Notes: a model not told the origin generated them from the letters alone. Positions 1-9,575 are shown, counted from the stretch's first letter. The stretch is 64,000 nucleotides of DNA from Fen-549 sp964636655 (GCA_964636655.1 CAZWTK010000007.1:1-64000); one strand, 5' to 3'. Translations and numbers: made by a program.

Positions 1-208
1 GGAAGAACGCGCTTTGAACGCCCATCCTGAACAGGATCACGACCATCGCTTCGGCGGCCAGGAGCAGCGCCACCTCTCCATAGGCGGATTTGTTGAGGTA
101 GTCCGTGTAGATCGGGAGCAGGACGATTGCGACGAGGCGCGAGACCACGCCGCCGATGCCGTACACCAGCGATTGGCGTGCAAGGCGGGAGAGCTGCCCG
201 CGGATCAT
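1..208 (-). CDS. Polysaccharide flippase (Wzx-like), N-terminal part only
   Basis: Only the first 69 codons are inside the window; the gene runs off the left edge. ATG at 208 opens a basic lead, then a hydrophobic helix (about residues 13-32) and a loop reading IYTDYLNKSAYGEVAL, followed by another hydrophobic stretch. This is the usual opening of PST-family oligosaccharide flippases, which move polyprenyl-linked glycan units across the membrane. It is divergent from the ATP-grasp gene at 313 with about 100 bases between them. The family call rests on the N-terminus and on the glycan-locus context. Confidence 0.65.
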   Translation of the reverse strand, partial: MIRGQLSRLARQSLVYGIGGVVSRLVAIVLLPIYTDYLNKSAYGEVALLLAAEAMVVILFRMGVQSAFF

Positions 209-312
209 CGGAGCGTTCCGTTCATGATCGCTAAGAGTGCCGGAGATCGAGATCCGGCGCCCGATCGTATCCGGCACCGGCGGATATCGGCAGCCGCTAC
301 GATCGCTCTCCG

Positions 313-1512
313 ATGAGCGAGAAGACGATCGACGAGGCGACGCGCTCGCGTATACAGGGCTTTCTCGGTGACTCCTCCGAAGCGCCTGCGATCGTGCTCG
401 AAGTCGGCTGGGTGAACGGTCTCGGCGCTATCCAGACGCTCGCTCGCGCGGGCGTCAAGGTGCTTGCACTCGACCACCGTCCCTACGCGATCGGGCTTCG
501 CTCTCGCTACGCGCTGCCGTTGCTCTGCCCCGACCCCTACGCGGCCGAGGAGCGCTTCGCGGCCTTCCTCTCCGAGCTGGCCGAGCTGCTGCCGGCTCCG
601 ACTCCTATCTTCGCCACCCACGACGACGGCTTGGCCTCGATCGCCCGCGTGCTCCCGAACCTGGACGGCAAGCTGCTATGTCCGGCGCCGGAGGTGGAAA
701 AGCTCGATGTGCTTCAGCGCAAGAGCTGGCAGCTCGCTCGCGCCGTCGAAGCGAACGTCGACGCGCCGCGGACGCTCTATCCCGGCTCGGCCTCCGAGGC
801 CCGCCGGGCGGCGGGCGAGCTCGGCTTTCCGCTTTTCGTCAAGCCGTCGGAGCCGATCGCCTTCCGCAAGGTCTACCCCAGGCGCCGCGTCTTTCGCTGC
901 GACTCGCTCACCGAGCTGGAACAGGCCTACGCCAAGGCAGAGCCCTTCGCCCCGATGCTCCAGGAGGTTGTCCCCGGCGACGACGACGAGCTCTACACCG
1001 TGGGTAGCTACCTCGACGCCGAGGGCCGCGCACTCGGCGTCTTCTGCGGCCGCAAGTTGCGCCAGACTCCGCGCAGCCGCAAGCTCGTGCCGCGCGGAGT
1101 CGGCAGCTGCCGACACGGCGAGGCGCTCTGGTTGCCCGAGCTGGTCGAGGACTCGCTTCGCCTACTGCAGGTCTGCGACTTCAACGGAGTCTCGCAGGTC
1201 GAGTTCAAGCGCGATCACCGTGACGGCTCCTTCAAGCTGATGGAGATCAACCCGCGACTGTGGATGTGGCACTCGCTGGCCGCCGCCTGCGGCGTCAATC
1301 TGGCCCACATCGCCTATCTCGATCTGACCGGACGACCGCCGCAGCCGCGTACGAGCGAAGGCCGGCGCAAGCACTGGGCGATCGTGCTGATGAGGGGCGA
1401 ACGCCCGGTAGTTCCGCTGCCGCCCTTCGTCGAGCCGGTGCTTCAGCTACGCGATCCCAAGCCCGGGCTCGTTCACCTGTACCGCTACTTCAAGCACCTG
1501 GGCCGGCTCTAG
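313..1512 (+). CDS. ATP-grasp ligase (first of three in the locus)
   Basis: 399 aa, ATG start. Residues 1-120 form a pre-ATP-grasp Rossmann-like part; FPLFVKPSEP (172-181) is the strand carrying the ATP-contacting lysine, and EINPR (311-315) is the Mg-binding end of the ATP-grasp fold. The family couples a carboxylate to an amine or thiol through an acyl phosphate. The substrate cannot be read from sequence. It resembles the carbamoyl-phosphate-synthase-like and D-aspartate-ligase-like ATP-grasp proteins often found beside glycan genes. It lies between a flippase and a GT4 gene, so a role in adding an amide or amino acid to a surface glycan or a precursor is possible (inference). Confidence 0.8.
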   Translation: MSEKTIDEATRSRIQGFLGDSSEAPAIVLEVGWVNGLGAIQTLARAGVKVLALDHRPYAIGLRSRYALPLLCPDPYAAEERFAAFLSELAELLPAPTPIFATHDDGLASIARVLPNLDGKLLCPAPEVEKLDVLQRKSWQLARAVEANVDAPRTLYPGSASEARRAAGELGFPLFVKPSEPIAFRKVYPRRRVFRCDSLTELEQAYAKAEPFAPMLQEVVPGDDDELYTVGSYLDAEGRALGVFCGRKLRQTPRSRKLVPRGVGSCRHGEALWLPELVEDSLRLLQVCDFNGVSQVEFKRDHRDGSFKLMEINPRLWMWHSLAAACGVNLAHIAYLDLTGRPPQPRTSEGRRKHWAIVLMRGERPVVPLPPFVEPVLQLRDPKPGLVHLYRYFKHLGRL

Positions 1513-1538
1513 CCCGCTCACAGGCTCGACCGAAGCGG

Positions 1539-2798
1539 TCAGCGAGCCGCGATCTGCTCGATCAGCTCGGCCACCTCGCGGGCGCGCTCCCTGCGATCGA
1601 TGTCGCGGGCAAGGTCGGGCGGGAGCTCGACGTCGGCGAGAGCTCCCTTGCGCCAGCGGTCGATCAGCTCTTCGAGAGCGAAGCGGATGGCATCGGCGTC
1701 GTCGGGAGGTGCGACGAGGCCGGCGCCTGCCGCGCGCACCAGCTCGGCCGCCGCGCCCTCCGGCGGCACCGAGGCGAGAATCGGCCGCCCTGCCGCCAGG
1801 TACTCGTAGAGCTTCCCCGAGGTGACGTCGGCGCCGCGACCGCCCGAGTAGGGGATCAGGAGTAGTAGCGCCTCGGAGTGTCGCTGCGAGGCGATCGTCT
1901 GCGCATGCGGCTCGAAACGCGTCAGCTCGAGCCGCTCGCCCAGGCCGAGGCTCTCGGCCCAGAGCCTGTCGGCTGTCCTGAACTCGCCGATGAAGCGAGC
2001 CGTGATCGGGGCGTCGATCTGCGCCAGGGCGCGTAGGAACGGACGCGGGTCGCGCTTGCCGAAGAAGTTGCCGGTGTGGGTGATGACGAAGCGCTCTCCC
2101 GGCTCGTACTCGATGTTCTCGAACTCGTCGAAGTCGGCCCCGTTCGGGATCACGTGCGCTTCGCCGCGCGCGCCGAGCGCGACCATCTGTTCGGCGATCG
2201 TCGGCGTGACGCAGACGATCGCGTCGGCTCTGCGGGCGATGCTACGGGCGACACCCCGATGCGTGCGCTCTTTGAGGCGCACCAGCGCGCGCTCGAAATG
2301 GCGACCTGATTTGGCGATCAAGGAGTCGCGCAGATCGGCGATCCAGCGTATTCCCGAGCGACGCCGCAGCAACGCGCCGATCAGGTGTACGGAGCTGGGG
2401 GGCGAGGTCGTGATGACGACGTCGATGCCCTCGCGCCTGATGATCCGGCGAGCAGCCGGTAGTGCGCCGGCAACCCAGGCGACGTTCTCGTCGGGAATGA
2501 GCAACGATCTGGGTATGAGCAACGCGCGCCGCCAGAGCCGCCGCGGCCGGCTCAGGCCGAGCAGCTTCTCGCCCGGCCTCCCCCCGGCCGGGCCGAGATA
2601 GCGGGCACGGTGCACGCGCACTCGATCCGGGATCTCTAGCTCGGGGTCGCTCTGAATCCAGCGGGGATCGTCTGGGGCCAGGACGTGCGTCTCGATTCCG
2701 TGCTCGGGCAGATAGCCGGCGAGCTTCAACCAGCGCTGCACGCCTCCGCCGCCGGCCGGAGGAAAATAGAAGCTGACGATGAGGACTTTCGTGGGCAA
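1539..2798 (-). CDS. Glycosyltransferase family 4
   Basis: The open frame extends to 3014, but the protein proper starts at TTG 2798 with LPTKVLIVSFYFPPAGGGGV, giving 419 aa. That glycine-rich N-terminal loop and the C-terminal Rossmann half with SGKLYEYLAAGRPILASVPP are typical of GT-B retaining GT4 enzymes, where the EYLAAGRP region contacts the sugar nucleotide. HVIPNGADFDEF is the conserved linker strand. It likely transfers a sugar to a lipid-linked glycan on the cytoplasmic face. No strong ribosome site is seen before the TTG. The sequence upstream of 2798 has the composition of out-of-frame coding DNA, so the longer start is unlikely. Confidence 0.85.
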   Translation of the reverse strand: MPTKVLIVSFYFPPAGGGGVQRWLKLAGYLPEHGIETHVLAPDDPRWIQSDPELEIPDRVRVHRARYLGPAGGRPGEKLLGLSRPRRLWRRALLIPRSLLIPDENVAWVAGALPAARRIIRREGIDVVITTSPPSSVHLIGALLRRRSGIRWIADLRDSLIAKSGRHFERALVRLKERTHRGVARSIARRADAIVCVTPTIAEQMVALGARGEAHVIPNGADFDEFENIEYEPGERFVITHTGNFFGKRDPRPFLRALAQIDAPITARFIGEFRTADRLWAESLGLGERLELTRFEPHAQTIASQRHSEALLLLIPYSGGRGADVTSGKLYEYLAAGRPILASVPPEGAAAELVRAAGAGLVAPPDDADAIRFALEELIDRWRKGALADVELPPDLARDIDRRERAREVAELIEQIAAR

Positions 2799-3005
2799 GT
2801 TGCAGGTTTTTCGGAGCGAGACGAGCGGACTGCGCCAGCATACGGACGACGAGCGGGCGCGGGCGCAGTAACTGAATCGGGCAACGTCGGTGCGCTCGCG
2901 GCCGTTCGGTCGTCGGGGAGGTTGCCGGGGCCGGCGCGACGAGATCGATCTCGCGATAGCGCGCAATCTCGGCAAGCGCGCAGCTAGTGTCTGCGGCGCA
3001 AGCCC

Positions 3006-4436
3006 ATGTCCCACACGAACCTAGCCTACGTCGCCGCAGTCCTGGGGGCGCTCGCGAGCTTCCCGATACTGCTCGGCCGGAATCGAGCAATCCTCTCAGG
3101 CCTGATCCTGCTGGGCGCGGCCGAGGCGGGGTTGGCCGTCGCACTCATTCCCGGGCACGACCTGAAGCTTCTCGTTACCTCGCCGATGCGAGCGGCGGCG
3201 CTTGTCGGCGGCGGGCTCGTCGTCTTCGGCATCGCCTTCTTGTTCACGCGCCACGCCGGAATCGCTCCTCTACTGCTCCTGCTCGCTGCGCCCTTTCGTA
3301 TCGGAATATCACTCGGATCTCAGTCTGCAAGGCTGCTCTTGCCGCTGTACGGAGTGCTCGCGGCCGCCGCGCTCGCGCTCGCATGGAGGCTGCTTCGCGG
3401 CGTTCCGGTGCGCCGCATGGCTCGCTCGCTTGCCGTGCCGAGCGCAGCTTTGGTCTGTCTCTACGCCCTCTCTCTGCTCTGGGCGAAGGATGTGCGCGCG
3501 GGCTCGATCGAGCTTGGCGCCTTTCTCTTCCCCTTCCTGGTGCTCGTCGTGGTCGTGGTCTACGAGCCGCGCCGGGCATGGATTCCGCGCGCTCTCGCCT
3601 ATGCGCTGGCGGGGGAGGCGGTCGGATTTGCGGCCTTCGGACTGTGGGAGGAAGCGACCCACCACGTCTACTTCTCCCGCTTCCTCGAGATCTCGAACAT
3701 CTACACGAGTTACTTCCGTACCAACTCCCTCTTCTACGACCCGAACATCTACGGGCGCCATCTCGCAATTGCACTGAGCGTACTCGTGGTGCTGATCTGG
3801 AAACAGCGTCTCGCTTTGCCCGTAGCTGTGGCTCTGATTGCCTTTCTCTGGACAGGTCTGTACTACACGTACTCGCTGTCGAGCCTCGCTGCGCTGTTCG
3901 TCGCCGTGGTCTGCATCGCGCTCGTCGCCGGCGGTCGTCGCACCCGGAAGGCGATCGTTGTCGGTGCCGCCTCGTTGGCGCTCGTCGGGGCGGGGTTCTT
4001 GGCCGTTAGCGTTCAGGGTCACTCTCTGCGCAATCTGACAAGTGGACGCTCGCACCTCGCTTCGATCACCTTCGACGTCTTCACCGAGCATCCGCTGGTC
4101 GGGGTTGGCGTCGGCTCACAGCCGCGCGCGGCCCAGGACAAATCGGTCTCCAGCGACGCGATCAAGCGAGACACCTCACACACGACGCCGCTGACCGTCG
4201 CCGCCGAGCTCGGGATCGTCGGCCTCGCCGCCTACCTGGCCTGGTTCGCAGGTGCCTTCGTCACGCTCCGAAACGCGTTCAGACGCGATGCGACGATCGG
4301 GCTGAGCCTGGCCGCCGCATTCGGGGTGCTGGTAGTGCACTCGCTCTCCTATAGCGGTTTTTTCGAGGACCCGATCACCTGGGGCGCGCTCGCGCTGGCC
4401 GCGGCGTACCTGCCGCGGGACGCGCCGGTCGAGTGA
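3006..4436 (+). CDS. O-antigen ligase/polymerase family membrane protein
   Basis: 476 aa with about twelve hydrophobic segments and a large extracytoplasmic loop carrying HPLVGVGVGSQP and TSHTTPLTVAAELGIVGLAA, the signature of the Wzy/WaaL (O-antigen ligase, PF04932) fold. These enzymes polymerise lipid-linked repeat units or ligate them to an acceptor. YRTNSLFYDPNIYGRHLAIA earlier in the protein matches the family motif ahead of the active-site loop. It is the first of four such proteins in the window. It diverges from the GT4 gene at 2798; the 207 bases between them must hold both promoters. The next gene follows after 33 bases. Confidence 0.85.
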   Translation: MSHTNLAYVAAVLGALASFPILLGRNRAILSGLILLGAAEAGLAVALIPGHDLKLLVTSPMRAAALVGGGLVVFGIAFLFTRHAGIAPLLLLLAAPFRIGISLGSQSARLLLPLYGVLAAAALALAWRLLRGVPVRRMARSLAVPSAALVCLYALSLLWAKDVRAGSIELGAFLFPFLVLVVVVVYEPRRAWIPRALAYALAGEAVGFAAFGLWEEATHHVYFSRFLEISNIYTSYFRTNSLFYDPNIYGRHLAIALSVLVVLIWKQRLALPVAVALIAFLWTGLYYTYSLSSLAALFVAVVCIALVAGGRRTRKAIVVGAASLALVGAGFLAVSVQGHSLRNLTSGRSHLASITFDVFTEHPLVGVGVGSQPRAAQDKSVSSDAIKRDTSHTTPLTVAAELGIVGLAAYLAWFAGAFVTLRNAFRRDATIGLSLAAAFGVLVVHSLSYSGFFEDPITWGALALAAAYLPRDAPVE

Positions 4437-4469
4437 TCTCGCTTCCAGGCCGCCGCTATACTCCCGGCC

Positions 4470-5756
4470 TTGCCGGGACTGCCTAGTTGGGTTCAGAAAA
4501 AGCGATTTCTCGTGCCGCTGGGGATCGTCGTCCTACTCATGCTCGCAGCGCTCGGAGCCGCGCTCGCCCTCCACTTCAGGAGCCCCGGCCTCGCCGGCTC
4601 GGTCACCTCACTCGAAAGCGTGACGATCAGGACATCCGACACCTCGACGAAAGCTGCGAGCCCGCCGAAGAAGACCCGTCGCACGCGGGTCGACGAGCCC
4701 TGCTGGAACAACTTCGGCGGGGATCCGCTGCGTTCTTTGGCCCGACCGAATCTGCACCTCGGGCGGCCGACCAAGATCCTCTGGACGCGCGGACTTCACG
4801 ACCTGATGGAGTATCCGCCGAGCTACTGCGACGGATATCTCTACGTCAACCTGGAGCGGGGGAGGACGGTGGCGCTCGATGCCCGAAGCGGCCGCGTAAT
4901 CTGGTCGCGCAAGGCCGCGGGATTCACGGCCTCGACTCCGGCGATTGCCGGTCATCGCCTGATCGTCAGCTCCCACGCCGGAAACGTGACGGCCTACAGG
5001 CGCACGAACGGTCACCTGCTCTGGCAACTCGAGACCGGCGCCGCGGTCGAGTCGTCGCCGGTCGTCGTCAAGGGCGTCGTCTACGTCGGCGCCGCCGACG
5101 GAAAGCTGTACGCCCTGCGAGTGCGCACCGGGCGACCGCTATGGGTCTACGACACGGGCGGCCGGATCAGCTCCAGCCCCTCGGTCGTCGGAGGCCGGGT
5201 CTGCATCACCACCTACAGCGGCCTGGTCGCCTGCTTGCGGCGGGGAAACGGCCAGCGCATCTGGGCCGTGGCGGTGCGGCGGGACTTCGTCAGGTACGAG
5301 AGCTTCTATGCCAGCCCTTCGTCGGACGGAAAGCGGATCTTCACGGTCGCGCGCACGGGCAAGGTAATCGCTCTCGAGGCCGCGAGCGGGCGCACTCTCT
5401 GGACATACAGTCTCGGAGCGCTGACCTACGGTACGCCTTCCGTCGCGAACGGCCGCATCTTCGTAGGGACTCTCGGCGGCAGCCTGAGCGCTTTCAGGGC
5501 CGCAACCGGCACGCTTCTTTGGCAGACGAGCGTCTCGGGCCGCATCCTCGCCCCTTCGCTGGTGGTCGGCAACCTCGTCTTCTTCTCGACGTTGGAAGGC
5601 GACACCTACGCCGCCCGCACCACGGACGGGAAGATCGTCTGGCACGTGGGCATGGGGAAGTTCTCGCCGGGGATCGCGACCAACCATGCCTACTACTTCT
5701 CGCTTAACGGTCGGCTCGTAGCCTTTCGAGGCCGGTTCACCAAGGCACAGGGCTGA
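4470..5756 (+). CDS. Membrane-anchored PQQ-type beta-propeller protein
   Basis: 428 aa from TTG 4470, 33 bases after the O-antigen ligase gene. A basic lead (QKKRF) and hydrophobic helix (about residues 15-35) look like a signal anchor. A Ser/Thr-rich linker follows and then repeated blades of the form GKLYALRVRTGRPLWVYDTG, each ending in a Trp, spaced about 40 residues, as in PQQ-like/quinoprotein beta-propellers. Residues needed for quinone binding are not evident, so it is more likely a protein-binding propeller than a dehydrogenase. Context suggests a role in the cell envelope linked to glycan assembly; the exact function is unknown. Confidence 0.8.
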   Translation: MPGLPSWVQKKRFLVPLGIVVLLMLAALGAALALHFRSPGLAGSVTSLESVTIRTSDTSTKAASPPKKTRRTRVDEPCWNNFGGDPLRSLARPNLHLGRPTKILWTRGLHDLMEYPPSYCDGYLYVNLERGRTVALDARSGRVIWSRKAAGFTASTPAIAGHRLIVSSHAGNVTAYRRTNGHLLWQLETGAAVESSPVVVKGVVYVGAADGKLYALRVRTGRPLWVYDTGGRISSSPSVVGGRVCITTYSGLVACLRRGNGQRIWAVAVRRDFVRYESFYASPSSDGKRIFTVARTGKVIALEAASGRTLWTYSLGALTYGTPSVANGRIFVGTLGGSLSAFRAATGTLLWQTSVSGRILAPSLVVGNLVFFSTLEGDTYAARTTDGKIVWHVGMGKFSPGIATNHAYYFSLNGRLVAFRGRFTKAQG

Positions 5757-5789
5757 GTTACTATCGGCGCCGGTCGTGAAGATGGGACC

Positions 5790-7193
5790 GTGCACCAGTT
5801 GAGGCGAGCAAACGGCCGCGTGCTCTCGGGCAGTGAGGCCTGGCTTCTGGTCGCCGCGCTCGGCGGGCTCGTCGTGCTCAACGTGCCGGTGCTCGGTCTC
5901 GACGCCTGGACCTTCCACACCGGCCCTGTCCATGCCAGCGGCCTGTTCGCCTCGCTCGTATCGGCGGCGCACGGGCGCTGGGATCTGGGCCTGCTGCGCT
6001 CGAGCGCCGTGCTCGCGGGCGTTTTAGTGGCCGCTCTCACGGCCGCCGTTCTCGCCTGCGGTCGCCTGCGCCTACGCTGGGCTGTCGCCTGCGCCGTGGT
6101 CGTCATCGCCGCGCTTCTGCTGCCCGGGGTGGCACTGCAGGCGGGCTTGCGGCAATCGACGGCGCCGTGGTTCTACACGAACGACTCGACGTACCAGATC
6201 GAGATCGCCGGCAAGCTCTTGCAGCACGGCTCCAATCCCTACGGGCACGACTACGCCTCCTCAGGGCTCGAGCGCTTCTACAGCCTCGACGGCAGCGTCG
6301 AGCCGCAAGTCGAGAAGCAGCAGGTGGCGCTGCACCACTTCGCCTACTTTCCCGGCGGCGCGATCGCTGCGGCGGCCTGGGGGGCTCTGCCCAAGCCGCT
6401 GTCCGATTTCCGCTTCCTGGTAGTGCTGTGCGCGCTTGCGCTGTTCCCTGCCGCCTTGCTGTTCCCGGGTCGGCTCGGGCCTCGACTGGCGCTCGGAGCG
6501 CTTCTGGCGGCCAACCCTCTGATCGTTCACTCGGCCTGGTTCGGCACGGCCGACGCGCTCAGCCTTCTGCTCGTGGTCTGCGCCTTCGGGCTCGCCTCGC
6601 GCTCGCGCTCAAGCGCGGCGGCAGGGCTGCTCGGGGGCGCCGTGCTGTGCAAGCAGTTCGCCCTCGTTGCCGCGCCCTTCCTCTTCCTCATGTTTCTGCG
6701 TAAGACGGAGTGGCGGCGGCTCAAGGCCCCGGTGATCTACTTCTCGGCCGTTGTTCTGGCGGGCCTGCTCCCGTTTCTCGTCGCCGGTCCGGGGGCACTC
6801 TGGACCGACACGGTTAAGTACGGCACGGGCACCTACCGCATCATCGGCTACGGCCTCTCCGCTCTGCTTCTGCGCGCGCACGTGATCTCGAGCCGCACGG
6901 GCTACTACCCGTTCGTTCCGCTGGCGCTGGCGGTCTGGTTGCCGGTAACGCTGTGGCTGCTCTGGCTCCAGCGGCGCTCGCAATCGCTCTGGAGCGGAGC
7001 GGTCGGGTTCTCTCTCTCGGTCTTCCTGCTGCTCTTCATCGCGCGCGTCTTCCAGACCTCGTATCTGGTCTGGCCGCTCAGCGGGGGCCTGATCGCCCTG
7101 CTACTTAAGGGCGCCGAGGAGCGGGAGGGACTGGCTAACCAGGCGACCGCGACGACGAAGAGGGCGCCCGTCGCCGAGGCGGAAGCGCGTTGA
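5790..7193 (+). CDS. Multi-pass membrane protein, GT-C (GT87/DUF2029-like) glycosyltransferase
   Basis: 467 aa from GTG 5790, about eleven to twelve hydrophobic segments. The extracytoplasmic loop after the early helices contains YTNDSTYQIEIAGKLLQHGS, NPYGHDY and a paired aromatic region, the pattern of GT-C mannosyltransferase-like proteins that use polyprenyl-phosphate sugars. The GT-C class places an acidic residue in the first outer loop; D and E residues are present there. The stop codon overlaps the TTG of the next gene (TTGA at 7190-7193), so the two are translated as a pair. Confidence 0.65.
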   Translation: MHQLRRANGRVLSGSEAWLLVAALGGLVVLNVPVLGLDAWTFHTGPVHASGLFASLVSAAHGRWDLGLLRSSAVLAGVLVAALTAAVLACGRLRLRWAVACAVVVIAALLLPGVALQAGLRQSTAPWFYTNDSTYQIEIAGKLLQHGSNPYGHDYASSGLERFYSLDGSVEPQVEKQQVALHHFAYFPGGAIAAAAWGALPKPLSDFRFLVVLCALALFPAALLFPGRLGPRLALGALLAANPLIVHSAWFGTADALSLLLVVCAFGLASRSRSSAAAGLLGGAVLCKQFALVAAPFLFLMFLRKTEWRRLKAPVIYFSAVVLAGLLPFLVAGPGALWTDTVKYGTGTYRIIGYGLSALLLRAHVISSRTGYYPFVPLALAVWLPVTLWLLWLQRRSQSLWSGAVGFSLSVFLLLFIARVFQTSYLVWPLSGGLIALLLKGAEEREGLANQATATTKRAPVAEAEAR

Positions 7194-8434
7194 TACCGGA
7201 GCAGATCGAGCGGCGAGCCCGCTGGGTGCTCGACACGATCGGGGCGAGCGAGCTCGGCTTCGGCGACGATCTTGCCTACGACGCGCAGGCCTGGGAGGAG
7301 GTGGCGCGCGGCAGGCGCCCCAAGGGAGACGACCTGGCCGCGGCCTTCTTCGATCTGGCCCGCGTCGAGGAGCTGGACGGGCGCCGCGACGAGCACGGGC
7401 GCTTCCTGGCCGCGTACTCCTCGCTCGATCCGCTCGATCCGCCGCTCGAGCGCCTGCGCCGCAGGCTGGGTGTTGAGCCTCGCCGCTGGGGTGGTGCCCG
7501 TTTCGCGGTCGCTCTCTCGACCGACGTGGACGTGCCCTGGCGCTGGAGGCGGCGCGCCGTTCTCGGCTCGGCGGCGCGGCTCAAGAGCGCCGCTCTAAAG
7601 GGCCGGCTTCGGCCGGCATACGGGGAAGCGAGAGCTCTGGCCGGCGTTCCGCTGCACAAGCTGCGGGGGAGCGACCCCTACTGGCGGTTCGAGCAGGTCA
7701 CGGCCGAGCTCGAGCGCCACGGCGCCCGCTCGACCTTCTTCGTCATGGCCGGCCATCGTCATCCGGCCGACGGCCCCGCGCCCGAGCTGTACGACCGGCT
7801 TCGCCCGAGGTTGGTGGAGACACTGCTCGACGGCGGCGCCGAGGTTGCGTTGCACGGTAGTTACACCGCCGCCGACGATCCGAGCCAGCTCGCGCTCGAG
7901 ACCGAGCGGCTGCGCGAGCTCGCCGGCCCGGTTTCCGGACAGCGTTTTCACTATCTGCGCCTCGACATGAGGCGGAACCTGGGCGCGATCGAGAAGCTCG
8001 GCTTCGTCTACGACTGCTCGCTCGGCTTCCCCGATCAGCTCGGTTTCCGCGCCGGCATCGCGCAGCCGTTTCGCCCCTGGAACTTCGCGACCGATCGCCC
8101 CTTCGACCTGGTCGAGATCCCGCTTGCCGTAATGGACGCCACACTGGCCGAGGAGAACTACCTGGATCTCTCGGCTCGGCAGGCCGAGCCGCGCCTGCTC
8201 GAGTTGCTCGACTGGGCGCAGGAGAACGGCGGCGCCTTCTCGCTGCTCTGGCACCCCGGCAGCTTCGACCCGGCCGGGGCGCCCGGCTGGGACAGGCTCT
8301 TCTTCAGCTTCGTCGACGCCGTTCGCGAGCGCGGCGGGGTATGCCTGAGCTGCGGCGAGCTGGCCGCCGAGGCGGCGACCGCGCTTCCCCGTGCTTCGGG
8401 CGGCGGCGGTGCCCGAAACGGGGCACGGTTATAG
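7190..8434 (+). CDS. Polysaccharide deacetylase-like protein
   Basis: 414 aa from TTG 7190, overlapping the preceding stop by four bases. The central and C-terminal parts follow the NodB/CE4 fold: STDVDVP (metal-binding Asp pair region), RSTFFVMAGHRHPAD, EVALHGSYTAADD (metal His) and, near the end, FSLLWHPGSFD. The N-terminal 100 residues are not part of the domain and have no clear match. CE4 enzymes remove N- or O-acetyl groups from glycans. The protein has no signal peptide, so it may act in the cytoplasm on an intermediate or belong to the atypical family branch found in glycan gene clusters. Confidence 0.8.
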   Translation: MIPEQIERRARWVLDTIGASELGFGDDLAYDAQAWEEVARGRRPKGDDLAAAFFDLARVEELDGRRDEHGRFLAAYSSLDPLDPPLERLRRRLGVEPRRWGGARFAVALSTDVDVPWRWRRRAVLGSAARLKSAALKGRLRPAYGEARALAGVPLHKLRGSDPYWRFEQVTAELERHGARSTFFVMAGHRHPADGPAPELYDRLRPRLVETLLDGGAEVALHGSYTAADDPSQLALETERLRELAGPVSGQRFHYLRLDMRRNLGAIEKLGFVYDCSLGFPDQLGFRAGIAQPFRPWNFATDRPFDLVEIPLAVMDATLAEENYLDLSARQAEPRLLELLDWAQENGGAFSLLWHPGSFDPAGAPGWDRLFFSFVDAVRERGGVCLSCGELAAEAATALPRASGGGGARNGARL

Positions 8435-8516
8435 TTCGGGCCGGATTGTCGGATGCCGTGGGAGCCCGTTCGGAGTCGATCGTTCTCCCCGCCAGGCCAA
8501 CAGATCGAAGGAGAAC

Positions 8517-9164
8517 GTGATCGCCGACCTCTGGAAGCGCGCTTTGGTACTCGCCCCGCACACCGACGACGGTGAGCTGGGCTGTGGCGGCTCGCTCGCT
8601 CTGCTTGCCGCGTCGGGCTGCCACGTTCGCTACATCGCCTTCTCGATCGCCAATCGATCACTTCCGGCGGGCTTTCCGCCCGACACGCTGGCGCACGAGG
8701 CCAGGGAGGCGACCGCGACGCTCGGGATCGAGGACGTCGTTCTGCACGACTTCGATGTGCGCACCTTCCCCAAGCATCGCCAGGAGATCCTCGAGCTGCT
8801 GGTCGAGGAGTCGAAGCAGTTCAAGCCCGATGTCGTCTTCCAGCCCTCGCCCTCCGACATGCATCAGGATCACCAGACGATCGCCAAGGAGGGGTTGCGC
8901 GCCTTCAAGCGCACGACGGTGCTCGGTTACCTGCTGCCCTGGAACACCTCCGGCTTCTCGGACGACTGCTACATCGCCTTCGGCGAGCACGAGCTGGCGC
9001 AGAAGATCGAGGCGGTGGGCAAGTACGTGTCGCAGAGTCATCGCTCCTACGCCGATCCCGACTACATCCGCAGCCTGGCCAGGGTGCACGGCGTCACCAT
9101 CGGGCGGCCGCTGGCCGAGGTGTTCAAGGTGCAGCGGCTGGTGCTCGATCCGCTGGCTGAGTAA
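8517..9164 (+). CDS. PIG-L family deacetylase
   Basis: 215 aa from GTG 8517, preceded by AAGGAG at 8508-8513. The frame is open from 8391, but the upstream part overlaps the end of the previous gene and reads as noise. ALVLAPHTDDGELGCGGSLA is the family motif (usually AHPDD-E), giving the zinc ligands His, Asp; PSPSDMHQDHQ is the distal zinc-binding motif with HxxDH. The family de-N-acetylates GlcNAc-containing or similar small glycosides. It sits with a CE4-like deacetylase upstream, so glycan N-deacetylation is a plausible shared theme. Confidence 0.88.
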   Translation: MIADLWKRALVLAPHTDDGELGCGGSLALLAASGCHVRYIAFSIANRSLPAGFPPDTLAHEAREATATLGIEDVVLHDFDVRTFPKHRQEILELLVEESKQFKPDVVFQPSPSDMHQDHQTIAKEGLRAFKRTTVLGYLLPWNTSGFSDDCYIAFGEHELAQKIEAVGKYVSQSHRSYADPDYIRSLARVHGVTIGRPLAEVFKVQRLVLDPLAE

Positions 9165-9575
9165 CGCACGGGCGGACGCTGACGACCTCCAAGGCCGAAC
9201 CTCGGAGGCCGCGAGCCGAAGGCGGTAGCTGCCGATTCTGACCGGCTTCCCGGCGAAGAGCCTCTTGACGGATATTTGCTTCCGGCCCCTGAGGTAGCTC
9301 GTCTTCACGACGCTCTCGACCAGCCGTCACTTCTTCCCTTTCTTGAGCGTGAGCCGATAAGAGAAGCTCTTGCTCGGCGTCGAGAACCTGTAGACGAGCT
9401 TGACCGATCCGGCCTGGGATTTCGTGAAGACCTTCTCGGTCAGGTGTGCGGAAAACTTCGCGGAGGCGGCGCTCGGTGCGGCGCCCGCAAAACCAACGAG
9501 AGAGGAGGCCAGAAACGCGAGGCCGAGTAAAAGGCCGGGAAGCCCGCGGGGGCTGAGCGAAACGACCCGGAACAT
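9165..9575 (-). pseudogene. Small secreted protein split by an in-frame TGA
   Basis: The intact reading frame 9575-9327 gives 82 aa: AGGAG ribosome site, ATG, a clear signal peptide (hydrophobic core LLLGLAFLASSLVGFAGAA, cleavage near ASA-K) and then a short beta-rich stretch ending SYRLTLKKGKK. After the TGA at 9329-9327 the same frame continues with a stretch of the same style: RLVESVVKTSYLRGRKQ, SVKRLFAGKPVRIGSYRLRL. The two halves look like one domain of about 110 residues, with TGA replacing a Trp codon. After about 9190 the frame enters the antisense of the PIG-L gene. A +1/+2 shift there (SALEVVSVRP) would end it more naturally. It may be a decayed gene, a sequencing error or a real truncated product. 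Confidence 0.5.

Noticed and set aside
14..316. Plus-strand frame at the left edge
   Set aside because: It is the antisense shadow of the flippase gene.
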